Shown one piece after another: positions 1 to 8,739 of a DNA stretch of 64,000 nucleotides; within the stretch, counting starts at the first letter, position 1; the number at the start of each line of letters is the position of its first letter. The stretch is from Verrucomicrobiales bacterium (GTDB lineage: Bacteria; Verrucomicrobiota; Verrucomicrobiae; Limisphaerales; UBA1100), in the NCBI GenBank assembly GCA_002721895.1, contig PBLV01000006.1:157032-221031 (forward strand). Direction: 5' to 3'. The notes below the pieces were generated by a model. It had not been told where the DNA came from. It saw only the letters and a list, made by a program, of their open reading frames with translations, and ran no database searches. Both the position numbers and the translations under genes were made by a program.

Positions 1-144
1 CGATTCACCGATGGTGGACAATTCGGCATGGGTGCGGAGATTGGGATCAGCACCGACAAGATCGGCGCTCGGGGCCCCATGGGCTTGGCGGAGTTGACCA
101 GTTACAAGTGGCTCGGCATGGCGGACGGCTTGATCCGCGAATAA
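1..144 (+). CDS. proA: Glutamate-5-semialdehyde dehydrogenase, C-terminal fragment
   Basis: The window opens inside a gene. Frame 1 reads 47 residues ending in TAA at 142-144. The stretch [19 protein letters not shown] matches the conserved C-terminal segment of ProA (gamma-glutamyl phosphate reductase), which makes glutamate-5-semialdehyde with NADPH in proline synthesis. Only the tail is present, with no catalytic Cys in view, so the call rests on this motif and on the stop position. The next gene starts two bases downstream on the same strand, so the two are probably co-transcribed. Confidence 0.88.
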   Translation, partial: RFTDGGQFGMGAEIGISTDKIGARGPMGLAELTSYKWLGMADGLIRE

Positions 145-145
145 A

Positions 146-1447
146 ATGGATCACACAGCCCGCCGCGCGAAATTCATCCGCGACCAACTCCCCGTTGAGG
201 GCCTGTTCGCCGGCCACCATTGGCGGATTGCAACAAAACCACTCATGTTACCGGGCAAAATTGCCCGCGAATTGGAAAGCCTTGGCCCCATCCTCCATAA
301 ATTTTACCGGGCCTCAAACCACCTTTACCATAAAAGCACCGCGCGCAAACTTCATCCATGGGTTTCCGTGCTTTTGGATCAGGGCAAGCCCAAGGAAATT
401 ATTTCTCTCAACAGGCACAGCCGGTTCAGAAACAGTCTTCCCAATGTGATCCGGCCGGACATCCTGCTAACGGAGAATGGCTGGACGATTACCGAGCTGG
501 ATAACATCCCCGGCGGCATCGGCCTGACGGCTTGGCTGAACAAGACCTACTCCAAAGCCGGCTTTGAAGTCATTGGCGGTCCTCGCGGAATGCGTGACGG
601 ATTCACCCACATATTCGAGGGGCACAACAATTGCCACATCATCATTTCAGAAGAATCCTCCACTTACAGACCCGAAATGAATTGGTTATGTGGATTGCTG
701 GATGATCGTTTCGTGGTTCGTGATTCTTCATTTACTGACTGGTTCGACAGCGATACGGTCTACCGATTCTTTGAGATGTTTGATTTGGACAATGTCAAAT
801 GCGCCACCCTTCTTTTTGCAAATAACGGACTAAAGGTCACACCTCCGCCCAAGACATTCCTGGAAGAGAAACTTCTCCTGGCTCTGCTTCATGATCCACG
901 GTTGAAGGAATACTGGGAAAGGGAACTTGGTGAAGATTCATTTCAATTCCTTCTGGAACACACGCCTGCCACATGGGCCGTTGAACCGGATCCCCAACGC
1001 GTTGATGGAAAAATCCCGGGCCTAGATATCACGAACTGGATTGAAGCCGGCGATTTTTCCCAACGCCGCCGACAACTCGTATTAAAAGTGTCTGGGTTTT
1101 CAGAATTCGCCTGGGGCTCCCGAGGCATCTTTGTCGGACATGATTTACCCAAGAACAAATGGTCAAACGCATTGCAGAACGCGATTGAAGAATTTCATTC
1201 CAGCCCACACGTCATTCAAAAATTTCACAAACCGCGCCGACTGGACATCCATTGGTTTAATTTTGAATCCGAAGAGGAGCAGATTCTTGATGGCCGCGCT
1301 CGACTGTGCCCCTACTATTTTGCGCAGGACAGCGGAATGGATCACTCCAGCTGTCTAGGAGGAATTCTCGCCACGGTATGCCCCGCAAACAAGAAAGTCA
1401 TTCACGGCATGCCCGAGGCCGTGCTCGCCCCGTGCTCCGTTGGTTAA
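146..1447 (+). CDS. ATP-grasp-like protein of unknown substrate
   Basis: A cytoplasmic protein of 433 residues with no signal peptide or membrane segment. Near residues 103-130 it has RPDILLTENGWTITELDN followed by PGGIG. In the C-terminal third, around residues 310-370, it has a glycine-rich VSGFSEFAWGSRGIFVG stretch followed by a W...A...VIQKFHKP pattern. This order resembles the circularly permuted ATP-grasp ligases (glutathionylspermidine-synthase-like), which activate a carboxylate with ATP and join it to an amine. The fold assignment is inference from motif layout; the substrate cannot be read. It starts two bases after proA, and its stop overlaps the convergent gene at 1444 by four bases. 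Confidence 0.6.
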   Translation: MDHTARRAKFIRDQLPVEGLFAGHHWRIATKPLMLPGKIARELESLGPILHKFYRASNHLYHKSTARKLHPWVSVLLDQGKPKEIISLNRHSRFRNSLPNVIRPDILLTENGWTITELDNIPGGIGLTAWLNKTYSKAGFEVIGGPRGMRDGFTHIFEGHNNCHIIISEESSTYRPEMNWLCGLLDDRFVVRDSSFTDWFDSDTVYRFFEMFDLDNVKCATLLFANNGLKVTPPPKTFLEEKLLLALLHDPRLKEYWERELGEDSFQFLLEHTPATWAVEPDPQRVDGKIPGLDITNWIEAGDFSQRRRQLVLKVSGFSEFAWGSRGIFVGHDLPKNKWSNALQNAIEEFHSSPHVIQKFHKPRRLDIHWFNFESEEEQILDGRARLCPYYFAQDSGMDHSSCLGGILATVCPANKKVIHGMPEAVLAPCSVG

Positions 1448-2373
1448 CGCTGGCGTAAAGGCAAATCCGTAGGCGGCTCACTGTCCACCACACCGCGGGG
1501 AAATTCGCGCTGAGTCTTGATCTGGCTGGCAACAATCATCTCAGTCTGGGTGATCTTGTCAAAAACAGGCAACTCACGATGTTCAACGGCCTTTCCGGCC
1601 GTTGATGGCAACTTGAATGGAGCCGGCTTTGTTTCGCTACGATTGTTGCGGGTTGGAATGGTCTTCAATGGCCCCCTTCCCCCATCCTTGGGTCTTTGAA
1701 TCGTTGGCCGTCGATTTGTCCGAGTGCCCCCCGAACTGGGGCCCATTGGCTCAACTTCCCCCTCCTCATCCTCATCAAATGAACGTGCCTCCTTGTCACC
1801 CTTGATTTCCAACTCTACCCGCCCCTTTTCCGGATCGATACTCAACACCTTCACGCCATTTGCCGAGTCCCCCTCCCGCAAGGTATGATACAACGGAGTT
1901 GCGGCGGCACCCGACACCTTGATCTCAAGCAGCACCTTTTTGTTCCCTCTAAACGCTGTCATGCCCGTAAGCCTGACGATGGGCTTGGATTCCTTAATCA
2001 CCGTCTTGGGAGGAGGCGCGGCTTTCGGTGTTCCCCGCTCTAAACCAAACGGATTACTTTTAATGAAACTGCCGATATCCACCCCATCAAATGGCTCTGG
2101 CATGGGAATCTCCGGCTCATCCCTCTCGCTAGGCTTGGGCAAACCTTCCTCAGCCGTCTTGCCGGGAACACCCTCAGCCGCCGTCGGAGTTTCGCTCGGA
2201 GCCGCCTCCACAACCTTGGGCTCCACACTTGCTGGTACCGTTTCCGGCCGGGGCTTTTCATTTTTTGGCCCCGTCTCCTTGACTGGCGGCTCCTGAGACA
2301 GGACATCCATGGAGACCCCCAGCCCAAAGCAAACCGCAATTAATCGAATACGATAGAAAATTCCTCCCCTCAC
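1444..2373 (-). CDS. Secreted proline-rich protein with PilP/GspC-like domain
   Basis: A 309-residue protein with a short hydrophobic N-terminus (residues 7-26), then a Pro/Glu/Lys-rich low-complexity linker to about residue 125. A compact domain near 130-200 follows (LTGMTAFRGNKKVLLEIK, then HTLREGDSANGVKVLSID). That pattern, a beta-rich domain with a 'G..L.EGD...G.KV..I' signature, resembles the periplasmic homology region of PilP/GspC secretion-pilus proteins. This is inference, and no pilus genes are adjacent. The C-terminal part is basic and low complexity. The start is GTG; no better start was visible. It ends convergently with the ATP-grasp-like gene. Confidence 0.55.
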   Translation of the reverse strand: MRGGIFYRIRLIAVCFGLGVSMDVLSQEPPVKETGPKNEKPRPETVPASVEPKVVEAAPSETPTAAEGVPGKTAEEGLPKPSERDEPEIPMPEPFDGVDIGSFIKSNPFGLERGTPKAAPPPKTVIKESKPIVRLTGMTAFRGNKKVLLEIKVSGAAATPLYHTLREGDSANGVKVLSIDPEKGRVELEIKGDKEARSFDEDEEGEVEPMGPSSGGTRTNRRPTIQRPKDGGRGPLKTIPTRNNRSETKPAPFKLPSTAGKAVEHRELPVFDKITQTEMIVASQIKTQREFPRGVVDSEPPTDLPLRQR

Positions 2374-2431
2374 TCAGGCCAACCTACCCGAGGTCGGTTT
2401 CACTTGCGAGCCTTTTTTATGCTCAAGCAGA

Positions 2432-3457
2432 TCAATAGGCAGCCTGAGCGCCTTTGACTTTCCGCTTTTTCATCCAAGGCATCATCCCACGCAACCGCGA
2501 ACCCACCTTCTCGATTCCGTGCTTCTCCCCATCCTTCAAGAGCTTGTTGTAGCGCTTGTAACCCGTCTCGTATTCCTTCACCCAGCCCTTGGCAAACTTG
2601 CCGTTTTGAATCTCCTTGAGTGCCGTCTTCATGCGCTTCTTCACGCTCGCATCGATAATCTTTGGCCCAACACTCACGTCACCCCACTTTGCTGTTTCCG
2701 AGATGGAAAAACGCATCCCACTGATTCCAGCCTCATTCATCAGATCCACAATCAGCTTCAACTCATGCAGACACTCAAAATAAGCCATCTCCGGCTGATA
2801 GCCAGCCTCGACCAATGTCTCATAACCCGCCTGCACCAGCGCACTGGCCCCGCCACATAGCACAGTTTGCTCACCAAACAAGTCAGTCTCCGTCTCCTCT
2901 TCAAAGGTCGTCTGGATCACTCCAGCTCGTGTTCCACCAATTCCCTTTGCCCACGCCAGCGCAATCTTCTTGGCCTTCCGAGTAGAGTTCTGATGAATCG
3001 CGATCAGGGAAGGCACACCCTTGCCTTCCACAAATTGGCGGCGAACAATATGGCCGGGGCCCTTGGGCGCCACCATGATTACATCCACGTCCTTCGGCGG
3101 CACGACCGTCTTGAAGTGAATCGAAAACCCGTGGGAAAACAGCAGCGCCTTGCCCTTCGACAGGTTCGGCGCAATGTCCTTTTCATAAACTGAAGCCTGC
3201 TTGGTGTCTGGAAGTGCCACCATGATCACATCCGCGCGCTTCACTGCCTCGCCCGTGTCACAAACCTCCAAGCCGCGTTGCTTTGCCACGCGCCGGGATT
3301 TGCTACCCTTGTACAAGCCAATAATCACCTTGCAGCCGCTCTCCTTGAGGTTGAGCGCATGCGCGTGGCCTTGACTTCCAAAACCCAGCACTGCCAGGGT
3401 TTTATCCTTGAGAACCTTCAGGTCCGCGTTCTTGTCCGTATATACTTTAGCTGCCAT
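2432..3457 (-). CDS. ilvC: Ketol-acid reductoisomerase (NADP+)
   Basis: 341 residues, the usual length of class I KARI. The N-terminal Rossmann motif [17 protein letters not shown] is at residues 26-42. The catalytic region has GPGHIVRR with Lys, Asp and Glu clusters ([20 protein letters not shown]). It isomerises and reduces 2-acetolactate in valine, leucine and isoleucine synthesis. It follows ilvN by 17 bases on the same strand, so the two form the second half of an ilv operon. No ilvB large subunit is in the window. The C-terminus ends with a short basic tail ([13 protein letters not shown]). Confidence 0.97.
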   Translation of the reverse strand: MAAKVYTDKNADLKVLKDKTLAVLGFGSQGHAHALNLKESGCKVIIGLYKGSKSRRVAKQRGLEVCDTGEAVKRADVIMVALPDTKQASVYEKDIAPNLSKGKALLFSHGFSIHFKTVVPPKDVDVIMVAPKGPGHIVRRQFVEGKGVPSLIAIHQNSTRKAKKIALAWAKGIGGTRAGVIQTTFEEETETDLFGEQTVLCGGASALVQAGYETLVEAGYQPEMAYFECLHELKLIVDLMNEAGISGMRFSISETAKWGDVSVGPKIIDASVKKRMKTALKEIQNGKFAKGWVKEYETGYKRYNKLLKDGEKHGIEKVGSRLRGMMPWMKKRKVKGAQAAY

Positions 3458-3474
3458 TTTATCCTGTTAAATAT

Positions 3475-3948
3475 TCATGATCGCGGCAGGGCCACCTTGC
3501 CCGTACGCGTCAATTCAAGCACTCCAAAATTTTCCATTAACCCCACAAACTTCGCCACCTTGTTCTCATCGCCCGTCACTTCAATGGTCATGCTCTTGGG
3601 CTGAACATCCACGATCTTGGCGCGGAATATATCCGTGATCTGCATCACCTCCGGGCGCGTTTTTGAGCCGATCTTCACCTTCACCAGAACCAGTTCGCGA
3701 TCCACATACTCGTGTTCCCGAAAATCAGTAACCTCCAGCACATTCACCAGCTTTTGAAGCTGCTTCACGATCTGCTCCAGCGTGGCGTCATCGCCACCAA
3801 CCACCAAGGTTGCCCGCGAATACTTCGGATCATGCGTCGGCGCAACATTCAACGAATGAATATTGTAGCCACGACCGCTGAACATGCCTGCCACGCGTGT
3901 GAGCACGCCAAACTTGTTCTCAACCAGCACTGAAATCGTGTGTCGCAT
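3475..3948 (-). CDS. ilvN: Acetolactate synthase small (regulatory) subunit
   Basis: About 157 residues, normal for IlvN/IlvH. It begins with the ACT-domain signature MRHTISVLVENKFGVLTRV and has GRGYNIHSLNV a little further on. The protein binds the catalytic subunit IlvB and gives valine feedback control. An upstream ATG at 3966 would add six residues (MRTPRV); I prefer 3948 because family members begin directly with the ACT strand. It is followed at 17 bases by ilvC. The catalytic subunit gene must lie elsewhere. Confidence 0.93.
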   Translation of the reverse strand: MRHTISVLVENKFGVLTRVAGMFSGRGYNIHSLNVAPTHDPKYSRATLVVGGDDATLEQIVKQLQKLVNVLEVTDFREHEYVDRELVLVKVKIGSKTRPEVMQITDIFRAKIVDVQPKSMTIEVTGDENKVAKFVGLMENFGVLELTRTGKVALPRS

Positions 3949-4010
3949 GACTCGCGGAGTGCGCAAGCTAGTCCCGGCCCGGCTCCCGCGTCAAGGCAAA
4001 CACGCTCATT

Positions 4011-4832
4011 TCAGGGAAAGAACGGATTGTTTTCAATCTCTTCGCCCACCGTTGTCAATGGACCGTGCCCCGGACAAACCAAGGTATCCGACGGTAACGA
4101 AAAAATCTCCTCACGAATCTTCCGCTTCGCCAGTTCAGGAGTCTTGAAGTCCTTTCCCATGGATCCCGCAAAAATCGCATCTCCAACCACAGCCACAGCA
4201 GGCGCGCCACCTGGCCACCTCTTCACCACATACGTCACACCATCCTCTGCATGGCCTGGCGTCAACCGGCTGTCCACCTCAAGGCATCCCACGGCAACAG
4301 GCTTCCCGGGAATAACCTGCTGCTCCACGGGCGCATGGGTTGAATTGGAATGCAGCCTCACTCCCGGATTCCTTTTCCTAACCTCCCCAATCGCCGCCAC
4401 ATGATCACCGTGCATGTGTGTAATAAACAAATCCCGCAACGTCAGCTCCTGTTCTTCGACAAGACGAAAAATGCCATCCGCAAACCAACCCGTATCAAAC
4501 AGTGCCGCCTCCCGGGTTTCAGCATCCCAGACCAGGTAACTGTTCACCTCAAAACCTTCGACGGTCGTAACCACCCTCAACTCCCGCCAATTCGACAAAT
4601 TCACAGGCACAGGCTCCCAGCCATCGGCCACTCGCCCCGCCTTTTCAGCATCCAGCCCCAACAAAGTCGCCAACTCCTTCACGTTCACATGCGCCGCGCT
4701 CATTCCATCCGTTTCAAACGCATGCAACGCCGCTTCATCCACACCCGCCGCCGCCGTCGCCTCGGCCATGTCCGTGCCAGTCTGCAATCGCGCTTTCCGG
4801 CACACATCTCCAATATGATCTTCAAGCGCCAC
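4011..4832 (-). CDS. MBL-fold hydrolase with N-terminal XRE-like HTH domain
   Basis: 273 residues. Residues 1-65 look like a helix-turn-helix of the XRE type (EDHIGDVCRKARLQTG followed by AEATAAAGVDEAALHAFE). Residues 80-273 are a metallo-beta-lactamase domain of glyoxalase-II type: THMHGDHVA carries the HxHxDH metal motif, TPGHAEDGV gives the next His, and VVGDAIFAGSMG and VCPGHGP complete the metal site. It probably hydrolyses a small thioester or similar substrate; DNA binding is only inferred. The start is GTG. It lies 62 bases upstream of ilvN on the same strand, so it may lead that transcript. Confidence 0.8.
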   Translation of the reverse strand: MALEDHIGDVCRKARLQTGTDMAEATAAAGVDEAALHAFETDGMSAAHVNVKELATLLGLDAEKAGRVADGWEPVPVNLSNWRELRVVTTVEGFEVNSYLVWDAETREAALFDTGWFADGIFRLVEEQELTLRDLFITHMHGDHVAAIGEVRKRNPGVRLHSNSTHAPVEQQVIPGKPVAVGCLEVDSRLTPGHAEDGVTYVVKRWPGGAPAVAVVGDAIFAGSMGKDFKTPELAKRKIREEIFSLPSDTLVCPGHGPLTTVGEEIENNPFFP

Positions 4833-4910
4833 GAACCGAGGCTATCCTTTCATCTCCACATCGTCGAGACCACCGTTGCAACCGCCGTGCAACAGTGTTA
4901 TCAAACCGCC

Positions 4911-5879
4911 GTGCCCTTCAAAGCAGCCATTTTTCTGACAATCAACTTGCTTGCTCAAGGCTGTTCCCTGCTATGGTGGCGGACCCCAAACGCATCTCAC
5001 CCGCCCCCTCCTCCGCCCCGCGCAATCTCCATCGAGCGGGAGTTTCAACGTGTGCTCGCCTTGGATGACGAAGCCATGCAACAAATCGCCCACTGGCTCG
5101 AAGAAAGCCGTAAGCTTCGAAAAACCGATCAGTCTCTTGCTGCTGATCTGGGGCGGCAAACACGGCACAGGCTTGCTCAAGTTCGCAAATCCTACGAGGC
5201 ATTCCTGAAACGCCATCCCAACCACGACAAGGCCCGTGCCGCATTCGCCAGCTTCCTTGGCTGCCTCCGAGACGACCGAGGTGCCTTGACCCAATGGAAT
5301 CGCGCCCTCTTGAGCGACGATAAAAATGCCGCCGCCTGGAACAACCTGGCCACCCACTATGGTTCACTCGCCTTGGAAAACGGCCGCAGCGAATACATAA
5401 AGCAGTCCTTAAACGCCTACACTCAAGCCATCAGGTGTGCCCCCAAGCAACCGTTGTACCACAACAATCTCGCCGTTGCACTGGGCCTCTCCCAATTCAA
5501 GAAGGAAGCCGCCGCACAATTCCAAGTCTCCCCCTCTCAGCTCCCTGAACTCGCTCTTCAGCATTTTCAAAAGGCCCACGACTTGGCGCCTCATGATTTT
5601 ATTTACGCCGCAGATCTTGCTGAGGCTTATCTACCCATCCAACCTCTCCCAAAACAGGAGGCACTTGCCGCTTGGGAACAAGCCCGAAAATTGACCGAAG
5701 ATCCACGCCAGATTCAGTGGATCGAACTCCAACTCGCATTTCTGGAAATTGAGGATGAGCAATACGACCGCGCGGAAAATCATCTGAAGAATGTGACCGA
5801 CCCCACATTCCAGTCCTACAAACAAAAGGTCATCGCCGCAATCCAAGCCGCACGCACACGCAAGCCTGTCACTCCTTAA
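4911..5879 (+). CDS. TPR-repeat lipoprotein
   Basis: About 322 residues from a GTG start. The N-terminus is a hydrophobic stretch ending in LLAQGC, a plausible lipobox, so an envelope lipoprotein is likely. The frame is open further upstream (ATG at 4815), but the lipoprotein signal supports the shorter form. After a proline-rich spacer come tetratricopeptide-like helices from about residue 60, with AWNNLATHYGSLALENG, PLYHNNLAVALG and ALQHFQKAHDLAPHDFIYAADLAEAY. These repeats normally hold protein partners; none can be named. The 3' end overlaps convergent mpl by 11 bases. Confidence 0.72.
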   Translation: MPFKAAIFLTINLLAQGCSLLWWRTPNASHPPPPPPRAISIEREFQRVLALDDEAMQQIAHWLEESRKLRKTDQSLAADLGRQTRHRLAQVRKSYEAFLKRHPNHDKARAAFASFLGCLRDDRGALTQWNRALLSDDKNAAAWNNLATHYGSLALENGRSEYIKQSLNAYTQAIRCAPKQPLYHNNLAVALGLSQFKKEAAAQFQVSPSQLPELALQHFQKAHDLAPHDFIYAADLAEAYLPIQPLPKQEALAAWEQARKLTEDPRQIQWIELQLAFLEIEDEQYDRAENHLKNVTDPTFQSYKQKVIAAIQAARTRKPVTP

Positions 5880-7254
5880 GCGCCTTCAGCAATCGTTCGT
5901 GAATCCCCTCGAATCCGCCGTTGCTTAAAATACAAACAACATCCCCTTCTTCGGCGTTTTCCGCCAAATGCATCACAATGGAATCAACCGTTGGCAAATA
6001 ACTGGCATCCCGCCCGCCCGCCCGCAAATCACTCATTAAACGTTCCGGGTCAAGCCGCTCATTCGCATTTATCTGCTCCAAGCCTGCCACTCGAGAAACA
6101 ATCACACGATCCGAATCACTAAATGCCAACGTCAAGGCGTCCTGAAACACAGCACGGCGAGTTGTGTTGGTCCGTGGCTCAAACACCGCCCAAAGGCGTT
6201 GGCCTGGAAATCGATTGCGAAGAGCTTTTAAGGTTTCCGCAATCGCGGTCGGATGATGAGCAAAATCATCAATCACCGTCACTCCGCGTTCCTCACCGCG
6301 CACCTGCATCCGGCGCTTGATGCCCCGAAATGTTTCAAAAGCCGACTGAATTTCCTCATCCGATACCCCGCAATGCCGCGCCACGCCAATCACTCCCAGT
6401 GAGTTGCGCACATTCAACTCCCCAAACATGGGAATGGAGAATTCCGATCCTCCAACCGTAAAACTGGCTCCTTCAACCGAATGACGCAAATACTCCGCCT
6501 TCAATCCATCATGCAGACCAAATCGCTCCACTGGAGACGGTACGTCCTTCAGCAAGGGGGTAATGTTGTCATCATCACCGTTGGCCAGCAGCAGGCCATT
6601 GCGAGGGATGAGGTTTATAAACCGCCTGAAACTGAGTTGAATTTCAGCAAGATCATCGAAAATATCCGCGTGATCAAATTCTAGATTATTGATCACTGCC
6701 ACCTCCGGCAGGTAGTGAACAAACTTACTGCGCTTGTCAAAGAATGCCGTATCATATTCATCCCCCTCAAGAATGATCCACTCGCTTTCCGTGAATCTTG
6801 CGCCACACAAAAAATTTTCCGGAATGCCACCAATAAAATAACTAGGATTTCGCCCGCTGCGCTCAAACACCCATGACAACAGCGACGCCGTGGTGGTTTT
6901 GCCATGCGTACCCGCCACCACAAGCGACCGTTTACCGCGAATAAAGGCCTCTTTCAGCAATTCCGGCAGTGAGCAAAAACGCAGCTTTCGTTCCAGTACC
7001 GACTCCACCTCCGGGTTACCTCTTGAAACAGCGTTTCCAACCACAACGAGACTCGGCGCATCGGCCAAATGTTTCTCATGGTATCCCTCTCGCACCTCAA
7101 TGCCCTTCTCGGCAAGAAACGTGGACATTGGGGGATACACATTCTGATCCGAACCCGTCACCCTCACACCACGCTCATTCAGGGCCGCCGCCACCGAGGC
7201 CATTGCTGTGCCGCAGATACCAATGAAGTGGACGGATTTGAGATCGCCAAACAT
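5869..7254 (-). CDS. mpl: UDP-N-acetylmuramate:L-Ala-gamma-D-Glu-mesoDAP ligase
   Basis: 461 residues. It has the Mur-ligase N-terminal motif HFIGICGTAMASVA (residues 10-22) and the P-loop GTHGKTTTAS (115-124). A central region contains EGDEYDTAFFDKRSKF, which is typical of Mpl rather than MurC. Mpl recycles cell-wall tripeptide by ligating it to UDP-MurNAc. The presence of both mpl and dapL (44289) fits a DAP-type peptidoglycan. It is the last gene of the long minus-strand run and is separated from gatB by a palindromic repeat at 7258-7308. The 3' end overlaps the convergent TPR gene. Confidence 0.93.
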   Translation of the reverse strand: MFGDLKSVHFIGICGTAMASVAAALNERGVRVTGSDQNVYPPMSTFLAEKGIEVREGYHEKHLADAPSLVVVGNAVSRGNPEVESVLERKLRFCSLPELLKEAFIRGKRSLVVAGTHGKTTTASLLSWVFERSGRNPSYFIGGIPENFLCGARFTESEWIILEGDEYDTAFFDKRSKFVHYLPEVAVINNLEFDHADIFDDLAEIQLSFRRFINLIPRNGLLLANGDDDNITPLLKDVPSPVERFGLHDGLKAEYLRHSVEGASFTVGGSEFSIPMFGELNVRNSLGVIGVARHCGVSDEEIQSAFETFRGIKRRMQVRGEERGVTVIDDFAHHPTAIAETLKALRNRFPGQRLWAVFEPRTNTTRRAVFQDALTLAFSDSDRVIVSRVAGLEQINANERLDPERLMSDLRAGGRDASYLPTVDSIVMHLAENAEEGDVVCILSNGGFEGIHERLLKALKE

Positions 7255-7257
7255 TTT

Positions 7258-7308
7258 ACCACAGAGGCACAGAGGGTACAGGGAATCGCAATTCTGTGCC
7301 TCTGTGGT
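7258..7308. repeat. Palindromic 'CACAGAGG' repeat, copy 1
   Basis: Perfect 16-bp inverted repeat. The left arm at 7258-7273 is ACCACAGAGGCACAGA, and its complement is at 7293-7308, around a 19-base loop. It fills the gap between gatB and mpl and would form a strong hairpin in the transcript. It has no T-run, so it is not a classic terminator. Related, more degenerate copies lie at 41121-41195 and 49637-49702. Confidence 0.85.
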
Positions 7309-7314
7309 GAGAAA

Positions 7315-8739
7315 TCATGGTTTTAAAATTTGTGCCAACAACTCACCCACCATCTGTGGATTCGCCTTGCCTCGGCTGGCTTTCATAACCTGCCCCTTGA
7401 GATAGTTCAGGGCCGCTTCCTTACCGTTTCGGAAATCATCCGCAGGCCCAGGATTGACTTCAATCACTTCGCGGCACATCGCTTCCAACTCGCCCGAGTC
7501 ACTCACTTGAGCCAAGCCCTTTTCCTCCACGATTGCTGCCGGAGCCATGCCGGTCTCAAACATCTCCGCAAAAACCTCCTGCGCAATGCGGCTGCTGATC
7601 TGCCCGCTCTCCACCAGCCCGACCAATTCGCCGATGGCTGTTGGCAAAAATTTCACCTCATCTAAACTGGATTCACTCTCGGCCAGCTTCGCCTGCAAAT
7701 TGTTAATCACCCAGTTGGCTACCGCCTTCGGCTGTTTCACGCCGCTGATGGCACCCTCAAAATAATCGCCCAACGCCGAATCATTTACAAACACCTCCGC
7801 ATCACCCTCCGGCAGTCCATAGTCATCCATGAGCCGCCGTTTGCGTGCCAGTGGCAACTCAACCATACAGGCCCGCACCTCCTCATGCCACGTCTCCGCA
7901 GGCTCATGCGGCATTAGATCCGGGCATGGAAAATAGCGGTAATCGTGGGCTTCCTCCTTGGTGCGCATGCAATCGGTGATACCGGCCTCATCATCCCAAC
8001 GCCGCGTCTCCTGCTGCAATGTGCCCCCCTCACTCAGCACGCCGATCTGGCGAGGGATTTCGTACTCCAATGCCCTCCGCACACCGCTGAAGCTGTTCAT
8101 GTTTTTGATCTCAATCTTCTCACCCAATGTCTCCTGCCCCACCGGACGCACACTCACGTTAACGTCACAACGGATTTGCCCTTTCTCCATGTCGCAATCA
8201 CTCACGCCGCCATACTGCAAAATATTCTTCAACGCAGTAAGATACTCATAGGCCATATCGGCGCTCGTAATATCCGGCTCAGTCACAATTTCCAGCAGCG
8301 GCACGCCGCCGCGATTAAAGTCTACCCCGCTGTGGTCGGCAAAGTGAGTACTCTTACCCACGTCCTCCTCCAGATGTGCGCGATTAATACGCACCCTTGT
8401 CAGCGCATTACCCAACTCAAACTCCACGAAACCATCCTTCGTCGATGGCTGATCAAGCTGGGTAATCTGGTAGTTCTTCGCGCTGTCCGGATAAAAGTAA
8501 TTCTTCCGGTCAAACTTCGCCCGACGCGGCACCTCACAATTTAGCAGAAACCCCGTCAAAGCCGTCAAACGCAGCGCCTCCGCATTCGGCACCGGCAACG
8601 CCCCCGGAAGGCCAAGACAAACGGGACACACCTGCGTATTTGGCTCCGCACCATATTCATTGACGCACGCACACCACATCTTCGACCGCGTGCGCAACTG
8701 CACATGCGTCTCTAGGCCGATGATGGGTTCATAGTCCAT
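7315..8739 (-). CDS. gatB: Asp-tRNA(Asn)/Glu-tRNA(Gln) amidotransferase subunit B
   Basis: 474 residues, family length. It starts [15 protein letters not shown] and carries the Cys-rich zinc site (MWCACVNEYG then VCPVCLGLPGALP). It also has FDRKNYFYPDSAKNYQITQ and DVNVSVRP. GatB binds the mischarged tRNA and phosphorylates the carboxylate before GatA-derived ammonia amidates it. The C-terminus has the YqeY-like tail ending KANPQMVGELLAQIL. Its ATG overlaps the gatA stop by one base (TAATG), so translation is coupled. Order on the minus strand is gatC-gatA-gatB. Confidence 0.97.
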   Translation of the reverse strand: MDYEPIIGLETHVQLRTRSKMWCACVNEYGAEPNTQVCPVCLGLPGALPVPNAEALRLTALTGFLLNCEVPRRAKFDRKNYFYPDSAKNYQITQLDQPSTKDGFVEFELGNALTRVRINRAHLEEDVGKSTHFADHSGVDFNRGGVPLLEIVTEPDITSADMAYEYLTALKNILQYGGVSDCDMEKGQIRCDVNVSVRPVGQETLGEKIEIKNMNSFSGVRRALEYEIPRQIGVLSEGGTLQQETRRWDDEAGITDCMRTKEEAHDYRYFPCPDLMPHEPAETWHEEVRACMVELPLARKRRLMDDYGLPEGDAEVFVNDSALGDYFEGAISGVKQPKAVANWVINNLQAKLAESESSLDEVKFLPTAIGELVGLVESGQISSRIAQEVFAEMFETGMAPAAIVEEKGLAQVSDSGELEAMCREVIEVNPGPADDFRNGKEAALNYLKGQVMKASRGKANPQMVGELLAQILKP

